Positions 25,268 through 31,604 of a stretch of DNA of 49,636 bases are shown one piece after another. The translations under genes were made by a program, and so were the position numbers. The stretch's first letter is position 1; every line of letters starts with the position of its first letter. The notes beneath the pieces are model-generated. The model had not been told where the DNA came from. It made no database searches and was given only the letters and a program-made list of their open reading frames with translations. Source of the DNA: Clostridium sp. Marseille-P2415 (lineage in GTDB: Bacteria > Bacillota > Clostridia > Lachnospirales > Lachnospiraceae); the NCBI RefSeq assembly GCF_900155545.1, contig NZ_LT732526.1, positions 981,413-1,031,048 of the forward strand, written 5' to 3'.

Positions 25268-25424
25268 AAGTGATGAAGGCAGTAAGAATCAAAATGACAG
25301 AGGAACGAGTCTTTTATAAGACCGTATAAAAGAACATGAATTAAATATAAAAAAATGAGCGACAAAATAATAAGGTTTAATATGCTTTGCGCTATAATTT
25401 GAATAATTAATCCCATCTCAATAT

Positions 25425-25453
25425 TTGTAATATATGCCATTTTATGATATGAT
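25425..25453 (+). promoter_or_regulatory. Promoter of the YHYH protein gene
   Basis: TTGTAA (25425-25430), 17 bp, TATGAT (25448-25453), 36 bases before the ATG. The rest of the 25268-25424 stretch holds only short ORF debris. Confidence 0.65.
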
Positions 25454-25488
25454 GTATTTATAAAAAACAGAAACGGGGGAAGTAGTAT

Positions 25489-26097
25489 ATGGGTACAGAA
25501 GTTATAAGCAGGAAGCTGGGACTTTTGGCAAAGAAAGTTAAAAGGATTGCTTTGTTTATTGCTGCAATTTTGATAATTGGGTCTATGGAGACAAGTTATC
25601 CTGGTTGTATTATAATTGCACAGGCGCATTCGGGGCGTACAGATTCTCAAGGCGGACATCATGATTATAAAAATAAAAGTGGTTTGGGCAGTTATCATTA
25701 TCATCATGGTTATCCAGCCCATTTACATCCAAACGGAGTATGCCCTTATGAAAATGGTTATGGGGAATCTTCTTCTAAGCAGACCTCTAGTTCAACATCG
25801 GAAAAGAAAGAAGAGTCACCTTTAAATGTTCAGGATTATAAGCTGGTATTTGACTCAACCTTCTATTATAATAATAATTCAGATCTGCAGACTGCGGTGG
25901 GAAATGATGAACAAAAACTGCTAGAACATTTTGTTTTCTATGGTATGGCAGAAGGGCGTAAAGGATGCAGTAATTTTGACGTAATGATATATAAAGACAA
26001 TAACATGGACTTAGTGGCAACATATGGGGATGATTTAAAAAAATATTATGAGCATTTTATGGATTGTGGATATAACGAAAATCGAATACATAATTAA
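25489..26097 (+). CDS. Secreted YHYH-motif protein with two C-terminal repeats
   Basis: 202 residues. A signal peptide/membrane helix (about 18-38) probably ends near AQA-HSG (46/47). The YHYH module follows: HSGRTDSQGGHHDYKN, GSYHYHHGYPAHLHPNGVCPY (His-rich, likely metal-binding by composition). After a Ser/Lys linker come two related ~38-residue repeats (FDSTFYYNNNSDLQTAVG...HFVFYGMAEGRKG, about 123-161, and FDVMIYKDNNMDLVATYG...HFMDCGYNENR, about 164-200). These resemble the Tyr/Asp repeat found in many secreted clostridial proteins. Function unknown. It is AT-richer than the housekeeping genes and sits just outside the ars repeat. Confidence 0.7.
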   Translation: MGTEVISRKLGLLAKKVKRIALFIAAILIIGSMETSYPGCIIIAQAHSGRTDSQGGHHDYKNKSGLGSYHYHHGYPAHLHPNGVCPYENGYGESSSKQTSSSTSEKKEESPLNVQDYKLVFDSTFYYNNNSDLQTAVGNDEQKLLEHFVFYGMAEGRKGCSNFDVMIYKDNNMDLVATYGDDLKKYYEHFMDCGYNENRIHN

Positions 26098-26159
26098 GAT
26101 GTAAAAAATAACTAGATCATTACTCTTTATGAACGAAACTCAGGAAGTTCAAAATACTT

Positions 26160-26520
26160 AATCTGGAAGAACTGAAAAAGATTTTGAAAAGACATGATTA
26201 CTATTATTATAGCCTTAGATAGATTGATACAATTATTGAATGGTGTGATATGAGGGCACATAGGGAGATTAGCTAATGATCTTCGGAACTTTAAACTGAA
26301 TGAGCCGAATATTCTGAATGCTTAAATGCAAAGCCGGGGTTATCAAAAGTAAAATTTATAAGACAGACAAGGCAGTAGTAAAACTTTTTTTGATTATATT
26401 CGGGATTGACACAAAGTTCCAGAAGTGCTAAAAACCGAAAAATTTGCGGAAAAACTCTGGAAGTTTAGGATTCATTGTAAACAAAGGGCTGAGAGGGCTT
26501 AGTCGCTAATATTAGAAAAA
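26160..26520 (+). pseudogene. Unidentified degraded coding sequence
   Basis: Several frames carry protein-like runs broken by stops or shifts: LEELKKILKRHDYYYYSL, then KAGVIKSKIYKTDKAVVKLF, then HKVPEVLKTEKFAEKLWKF. No start or ribosome site links them. I read this as gene debris in an accessory region. The product is not recognised. Confidence 0.35.
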
Positions 26521-26575
26521 CGACAAAACTATAAAGCAATAAAATAAAATGGTATAGTTTTGTCGCTTTTATTTT
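26521..26575 (+). terminator. Strong hairpin terminator in the decayed region
   Basis: A perfect 13-bp stem CGACAAAACTATA (26521-26533) with 26553-26565, then CTTTTATTTT. It probably ended the now-degraded gene upstream. Between it and 26658 one frame reads YYSELNAFVNNGDAIYKDL, another coding-like scrap. Confidence 0.6.
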
Positions 26576-26657
26576 AACAATATGATAAATGACTGAGTTG
26601 GAAGAAAGAGAAAAGTGACAAAACAAAGAAGCTAATTATCCAGTTTCACTGCTGGTA

Positions 26658-27032
26658 CTATAGTGAACTCAATGCCTTTGTTAATAATGGTGATGCTATA
26701 TATAAGGATTTGATATTATTGCCCAGCATCGTATGTTGCCAAGTCCCCTGTACTAATTTTTTCTGGGCTTTTTCACTTTTGCTAATCAGTGAAGCTATTG
26801 GTGCGAACGCTTTTTCCAAGTCTTCTTTCGTATATTTATCTGTTATATATTGCCCAGTTAATTCTTTTCTTATTAGCAATGAGGTAATATTAAGCGCTTT
26901 AATCCTGTTCTTTTGCAACGTGTACTGTGAAGTGCCTTGTGCAAATTTTCCTTGTGCTTTCTCGCTTCGGTCAATCATTGAATCTATAGCCCGGAGCGCC
27001 TCCTCCATATCTTTCTTTGTGAAATCATCCAT
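26658..27032 (-). CDS. Hypothetical protein with internal duplication
   Basis: 124 residues made of two homologous ~57-residue halves. Compare FTKKDMEEALRAIDSMIDRSEKAQGKFAQGT with YTKEDLEKAFAPIASLISKSEKAQKKLVQGT, and NRIKALNITSLLIRKEL with NNIKSLYIASPLLTKAL. All-helical and soluble, with no known motif. Ribosome site TGGAGG 10 bases before the ATG at 27032. It lies between debris and a broken topB, so it is likely cargo of a past mobile element. Function unknown. Confidence 0.6.
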   Translation of the reverse strand: MDDFTKKDMEEALRAIDSMIDRSEKAQGKFAQGTSQYTLQKNRIKALNITSLLIRKELTGQYITDKYTKEDLEKAFAPIASLISKSEKAQKKLVQGTWQHTMLGNNIKSLYIASPLLTKALSSL

Positions 27033-27107
27033 TAACTCAAACCTCCATAGTTCTTTCTTAATGTTTTGAATAAATTATACACTACTCCCAAACCCAAAAC
27101 AACGACA

Positions 27108-27285
27108 ATCTATCAAACTATTATCGCAGATAAACCGAGCATCGGGACGACAATTGTCGAAGCTTTGTATGCAAATGACAGAAAAAGGATGCATTAAGAG
27201 GAACGGCCTCATTGTTTCTTGATGTATGGGCCATCTGGTAAGCCTTGCAGACGTGGGCAACTACAACGAGAAGCCCTTATTGTAA
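27108..27285 (+). pseudogene. Remnant of a DNA topoisomerase III (topB) N-terminus
   Basis: One frame reads TIIADKPSIGTTIVEALYANDRK, matching the TopB start (VIAEKPSVARxIAxxL). After a one-base shift the next part reads NGLIVS-stop-CMGHLVSLADVGNYNEK, matching the TopB segment GNGYxVSWCVGHLVxLA. The Trp codon has become TGA. The similarity stops at 27285. TopB homologues are common in integrative conjugative elements, so this is likely the scar of one. 27286-27552 holds an 8-bp palindrome (27412-27431) and nothing else I can name. Confidence 0.65.
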
Positions 27286-27552
27286 TTGAAGAAGGGTGAT
27301 TCCAGGCCAAACTTCTTTTAAATCATTAAACGTGCATTTGATGGGAGAGTGGCATATAAGTAATTTAATTTTATATTTAGATGGATATTTAGTTTTCCAG
27401 TATATAGCAGGGATACTTATATTTAAGTATCTAAGATTGATGTTATGGTTCGAAACAGAAGTTAAGAGTAGCAGCTGATTGGAAGTCGGTAAGCCAGCGC
27501 TCTTACTGCAGCTACCGGCAACACAAATGTGATAGCATATCCAATGTTATGC

Positions 27553-27879
27553 TTATTTATGATCCATTTTCAAATTATTAAATGACTTTGGATAATCGGT
27601 TTGTGTATCTGCAATATGATAAATAAAAATTTTATCATTCTGTAGTTCTACCCGGTAGATTACAACGAATCTCCCTGAATAAAGCTCTTTGTAGCCTAAT
27701 TTTCTTAAAAGATCATCTTTTGCTGGTACACCAGAGTAAGGATAATCTGTCAGGCGAACGATACTCCCTCTGATCTGCTCATATACTTTATATGCACTTT
27801 CTACGCCGAAGGTCAGAGCATAATAATCCGTGATATTATCTAGATCTGCCAACGCAGCATCTAAATATTCAATTCTCAT
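27553..27879 (-). CDS. RelE/ParE-family toxin
   Basis: 108 residues with the small alpha/beta fold of the family: MRIEYLDAALADLDNITDYY, IVRLTDYPYSGVPAKDDLL, LGYKELYSGRFVVIYRVELQNDKIFIYHI. RelE members cut ribosome-bound mRNA and ParE members attack gyrase; sequence alone does not decide which this is. Its start overlaps the antitoxin end by 11 bases, the usual coupled order antitoxin then toxin. Confidence 0.85.
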   Translation of the reverse strand: MRIEYLDAALADLDNITDYYALTFGVESAYKVYEQIRGSIVRLTDYPYSGVPAKDDLLRKLGYKELYSGRFVVIYRVELQNDKIFIYHIADTQTDYPKSFNNLKMDHK

Positions 27880-28132
27880 AGCGTTTTTTAAACCTTTCGT
27901 CTACTTCATCCTGGCTGTGTGTCTTGCCGCCGGCCAAGCGCGCATTTTCGGCCGCTAGCACCCGGCTTCTCATTAACAAAAGTTCTTCCCTCTTTTCAAA
28001 GGCCTCGATGCTCATAAAGACCCCATCTCCATTCCCATTAAGCGTAATATAAATAGGCTCACCCGAAATTTTTGCCAATTCGGAAACTTCCGAATATTTG
28101 TTTCTCAAGTCGGCTGATGATTTAATGTTCAT
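27869..28132 (-). CDS. Phd/YefM-family antitoxin
   Basis: 87 residues from the ATG at 28132: MNIKSSADLRNKYSEVSELAKISGEPIYITLNGNGDGVFMSIEAF is the Phd/YefM DNA-binding domain, followed by a helical toxin-binding tail. A start at 28153 is possible, but AGGAGGG lies inside that longer version, 7 bases before 28132. It neutralises the adjacent toxin and should repress the pair through the inverted repeat at 28161-28183. Confidence 0.87.
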   Translation of the reverse strand: MNIKSSADLRNKYSEVSELAKISGEPIYITLNGNGDGVFMSIEAFEKREELLLMRSRVLAAENARLAGGKTHSQDEVDERFKKRYEN

Positions 28133-28160
28133 ATACGATCCCTCCTGATTCATAATATTT

Positions 28161-28205
28161 GTATAATTATATCCATATTATACACTAGAATATGTAAGGT
28201 CGCAA
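28161..28205 (-). promoter_or_regulatory. Toxin-antitoxin promoter with operator
   Basis: Read on the - strand: TTGCGA (28205-28200), 17 bp, TATAAT (28182-28177). An inverted repeat GTATAAT (28161-28167) / ATTATAC (28177-28183) covers the -10, well placed for repression by the antitoxin complex. Confidence 0.7.
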
Positions 28206-28262
28206 GACCTCTGGTTGTTTTTTAACAGATTTGTTGCCCATAACGTAAAAGTATACTTTTGT

Positions 28263-28463
28263 AGCCGGGAAATCGTGAAGAGCTGGCAAAGAAATCCGGA
28301 AAGGTCAAGAGAGTAGTCGATTAATGCTGTAGCGTAGCTGGGAGCCAGAGGAATCTAAACTGACCTGTAGCTCCAAGGAGAAAAGCGGGAATTCTGACAA
28401 TCCTGCAGCCCTGCCAGTGAATCTGGAATGAGGACCCAGAAGAGCGTCCGGAGAGTGGTAGGG
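28263..28463 (+). ncRNA. Candidate structured RNA of unknown class
   Basis: There is no ORF, but four consecutive stems form: GCCGG 28264-28268 / CTGGC 28283-28287; GGAGCCAG 28341-28348 / CTG..GCTCC 28365-28374; GCGGGA 28385-28390 / TCCTGC 28401-28406; CCCTGCCA 28409-28416 / TGGTAGGG 28456-28463, the last enclosing TCTGG 28422-28426 / CCAGA 28436-28440. Three stems hold a G-T pair that folds only as + strand RNA (A-C on the other strand), so the + strand is probably the functional one. The region is GC-richer than its surroundings. A HEARO/IscB-type omega RNA left without its protein is one possibility; I cannot confirm any family. Confidence 0.5.
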
Positions 28464-28680
28464 CGCAGCCGTCGTGAGTTTTTATAAACTGGAAGTAATA
28501 ATCGGATTATTACATTGTTGTCCGTATTGTATGGAATGCGCAGAAAAATACATCATTTTTTATAATATCATTGGACTAGGATAATGCCAATATGGTATAC
28601 TAAATGAATAGTAATAGTATCTAATGGAAAAATGACAAAACAGAAACAGTTTTTTGGGTTATATGTTAATATATAGGTAT

Positions 28681-28736
28681 GTTCAACTATTCGCGAAAGT
28701 CTAGTTTAACGAATAGTTGAACCAGACTTTCGCGAA
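28681..28736. repeat. Two interleaved 13-bp perfect inverted repeats
   Basis: GTTCAACTATTCG (28681-28693) pairs with 28710-28722. TTCGCGAAAGTCT (28690-28702) pairs with 28724-28736. The left arms share TTCG, so the arms run A-B-A'-B' and the two hairpins exclude each other or form a pseudoknot. There is no T-run. The position, 330 bp upstream of a tyrosine recombinase, suggests a recombination or regulatory site. Confidence 0.75.
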
Positions 28737-29068
28737 AGAGGTTTCTCTATAGTTAATCAGGCAATTTACCGAGATGCATCTACCTACCATTAACTAGGGA
28801 GTTTATCATGAAGCTTTAATGTTATAACTGCCTTACCTGTTAGGATTCGTATCCCCATAATAAGGCTGTTTAATTGAAACCATGCTATTATCTGATTTAC
28901 AAACGTCGTTGGCCGTTTTTATATGTTTCACCACTTACATATGTAAATCGCATTGAATTGACTGTTGTAAGTCTTATTTGTCATTTCAAAAGATTTCATT
29001 GGTTTTAAATGGAGTAAAGTCCCCACCCCGAATCATAATAAAAATATACCAAGAAATGAGGTTGAACT
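28737..29068. other. Non-coding stretch before the recombinase
   Basis: No gene is seen. It contains a 12-bp perfect palindrome TTACATATGTAA (about 28933-28944) and short AT-rich inverted repeats (GATTTAC...GTAAATC), which may belong to the recombinase promoter or operator. Confidence 0.3.
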
Positions 29069-30124
29069 ATGAGCGCTCCTCTCTCCTATCATCAACAAAA
29101 AGACATTGAAAATGTAAGGCACCTGCGCCAGCTAGTGAAAGAGCTTCCCGGCTTTTGTGGGGATTTTTTCCGGGGCATTGAACCGCGTACATCTTCCCGG
29201 ACCAGGATTGCCTATGCATATGATCTTAGAGTGTTTTTTGAATTTCTTCTTAAGGAAAACCCTGTGATCCGCAAGCTTGATATACAGGATATTACATTGG
29301 ATCATCTGGATGCTCTCCGTGTTGTGGATATTGAAGAATATATGGAATATTTAAAATACCGCTTTAATGATAAAAATCAGGAAGTAACAAACAAGGAGCG
29401 GGGAATCATGCGGAAAATTTCCTCACTTAAGAGCTTTTATAACTATTATTACCGGAATGAACGGCTTCTAAACAATCCCGCTGCGCTTGTACAGCTTCCG
29501 AAACTTCATGAAAAAGATATTATACGTTTGGATATAGATGAAGTTGCTCTTTTGCTTGACGAAGTAGAAAGCGGTGAGGCTCTGACTGAGAAACAAAAAG
29601 CTTACCATGAAAAGACAAAAGTCCGTGACCTGGCCCTTTTGACGCTTATGCTGGGGACCGGAATCCGCGTATCGGAATGTGTCGGATTGGATTTAGATGA
29701 TATTGATTTTAAAAATGGCGGGATTCGTATTCATAGAAAAGGCGGAAAAGAAGTTACGGTATACTTTGGTTCTGAGGTAGAGAATGCTCTTCTCGATTAT
29801 TTGGAAGAACGGAATCTGGTTATTGCCCAGGAAGGACATGAAAAGGCTCTTTTCCTCTCCCTTCAAAAAAAACGAATTGCAGTCCGCAGCGTTGAAAATC
29901 TGGTTAAAAAGTATTCCAAGCTGGTGACCCCTTTAAAAAAGATCACTCCTCATAAACTTCGGAGCACGTATGGAACAAGCTTGTATAAAGAAACAGGTGA
30001 TATCTATCTGGTCGCAGATGTTTTAGGCCACTCCGATGTAAACACAACAAAAAAGCATTATGCTGCTCTGGAGGATGAACGCCGCAGAAGCGCCAGAAAT
30101 AAAGTGAAATTACGAGAATTTTAA
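29069..30124 (+). CDS. XerC/XerD-like tyrosine recombinase
   Basis: 351 residues. An N-terminal SAM-like core-binding domain (about 25-155) is followed by a catalytic domain with the full set R200 (GTGIRVSE), K224 (HRKGGKE), H295 and R298 (TPHKLRSTYG), H321 (LGHSDV) and nucleophile Y331 (KKHYAAL). It is intact and of Xer-like size. No excisionase or phage genes are nearby, so it may be a chromosomal Xer-type resolvase rather than a prophage integrase. Single-recombinase systems in Firmicutes (XerS) keep their dif site next to the gene, which makes the repeats at 28681 a candidate. Weak GAGG ribosome site. Confidence 0.88.
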   Translation: MSAPLSYHQQKDIENVRHLRQLVKELPGFCGDFFRGIEPRTSSRTRIAYAYDLRVFFEFLLKENPVIRKLDIQDITLDHLDALRVVDIEEYMEYLKYRFNDKNQEVTNKERGIMRKISSLKSFYNYYYRNERLLNNPAALVQLPKLHEKDIIRLDIDEVALLLDEVESGEALTEKQKAYHEKTKVRDLALLTLMLGTGIRVSECVGLDLDDIDFKNGGIRIHRKGGKEVTVYFGSEVENALLDYLEERNLVIAQEGHEKALFLSLQKKRIAVRSVENLVKKYSKLVTPLKKITPHKLRSTYGTSLYKETGDIYLVADVLGHSDVNTTKKHYAALEDERRRSARNKVKLREF

Positions 30125-30184
30125 GCATATATAAGTGAACAGGAATTGTGAATTAGTTTCACATCCAATATAATAACAATAAAT

Positions 30185-31249
30185 TTATGTCTTAAACAGG
30201 TGGATACTCCCCTCTCTATTAAGTTTGACAAGAATCGTAGCGATTACCGGCAATATCAATAACCCTAAGATTCCCATTAGTTGGGCACCGATAAACATCA
30301 ATATTAGCGTCACGATGGGGTGTAATCCAATCTGTTGGCCTATAATTTTAGGTTCTAATATCTGTCTGATTACTGTTATAAAGATATACAGAACCAGCAT
30401 TCCCAAACCGGTCTTCGTATCTCCCATAGAAAAAGCTATGATAGACCAAGGCAAAAGAACCGCTCCTGTACCTAGTATGGGCATAATATCAATGATTGCC
30501 ACTATACCGCCCAGGAGAAATGGTGTTGGTATACTTAAAAGTTTGAAACCGAGAGATAATTCCAAAAAAGTTATGGAAATAATTAATGCATAGGCTTTTA
30601 TAAACTTGCCGAGTGAACCAATAATATTATCTTTTATTTTTATTATGACATCCCTCTGTTCAGATCTGAACTGATGTATGAGAAAATTACTTATCTTATA
30701 ATAGTCAATTGTAAAGAAAAATGAAGAAACAATCGTGAAAATAACCTTTATCAATAACGTTGGAACTTGACTGGCCAAACCTGTAACCATACCGACTACT
30801 TTGGTAGAAATATTAGAAAGATAGGTAAAAATGGACTGTCCAATGTTATTAATGAAATCATCCATATAAATTTTAATACTTGGGAATCTATCGAACATAT
30901 TGTCCGTCATCATCTGGAACACCGGCTGAAGTGTCTCTTTATATAAAGACGGAAGACTGTTAAACAAAGTACTGATAAAATGGAAAAATTTAGCACCAAT
31001 TAAGCTAATGATTAATCCGACCAGACTGTAGAATGAAATTAAAACAACAATAGAGATAATTGTTCTTTTTATGTGGGTTTTCTCCTCTAACAAATCTATG
31101 ACATTACGGAATGCCATGGCAACAACGATACCAATAACAAATGGCATTAATAACGGGAAAACATATTTAATTCCTGCATATACCATAATCAGCAAAATAA
31201 ATCCAAATATACAATGGATAATAAAAGCCTTCTGCTTTTCTAAACTCAT
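30185..31249 (-). CDS. ytvI: AI-2E-family membrane protein, YtvI-like
   Basis: About 354 residues, seven to eight membrane helices, AI-2E/PerM superfamily. The N-terminus (SLEKQKAFIIHCIFGFILLIMVY) and the C-terminal part (GGIVAIIDIMPILGTGAVLLPW, EPKIIGQQIGLHPIVTL, LLILPVIATIL) match the sporulation protein YtvI. The precise function is unknown; a permease-like role in the spore envelope is inferred. The ATG at 31249 has GGAAAGG at a good distance; the reading from 31255 would place the site too close. Confidence 0.82.
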   Translation of the reverse strand: MSLEKQKAFIIHCIFGFILLIMVYAGIKYVFPLLMPFVIGIVVAMAFRNVIDLLEEKTHIKRTIISIVVLISFYSLVGLIISLIGAKFFHFISTLFNSLPSLYKETLQPVFQMMTDNMFDRFPSIKIYMDDFINNIGQSIFTYLSNISTKVVGMVTGLASQVPTLLIKVIFTIVSSFFFTIDYYKISNFLIHQFRSEQRDVIIKIKDNIIGSLGKFIKAYALIISITFLELSLGFKLLSIPTPFLLGGIVAIIDIMPILGTGAVLLPWSIIAFSMGDTKTGLGMLVLYIFITVIRQILEPKIIGQQIGLHPIVTLILMFIGAQLMGILGLLILPVIATILVKLNREGSIHLFKT

Positions 31250-31378
31250 AATCACTAACCTTTCCAGCTCAATGAAATCAATTACCTGCGATTGATTCTG
31301 CGTTTCAAATATAAAAATATAATTGAAGTTTATCGGTTATATAGGCCTGGATCCATTTTCAGCGCAATCCATGGTAGT

Positions 31379-31406
31379 ATTATAACGCTTATCCCGTTTA
31401 TGTCAA
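31379..31406 (-). promoter_or_regulatory. ytvI promoter
   Basis: Read on the - strand: TTGACA (31406-31401), 16 bp, TATAAT (31384-31379), both boxes at consensus. The remaining gap 31407-31604 holds a CCGAAC/GTTCGG hairpin without a T-run and no gene. Confidence 0.7.
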
Positions 31407-31604
31407 GCAATACCTCTCTTCTGCCGCCTATTTTCACTAAAAAGTAACAGATTTATAACAAGAGTATCAGGAATATGGTTTTGTTAATTTTTCCGAACCC
31501 AAATCCAAATATATCTTTGCGTTCGGAGTACATCAATTATCTTAATGTGTTTTTGTCAATCCATTCATTTCACATTTTACAGATAATTATTTTGATCAAG
31601 CGTA

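Noticed and set aside
27440-27470. GGTTCGAAAC resembling a tRNA T-loop
   Set aside because: No acceptor, D or anticodon stem can be built around it.
28868-28880. GTTTAATTGAAAC, similar to the edge of a CRISPR repeat
   Set aside because: Only a single copy; no spacing pattern or cas genes.
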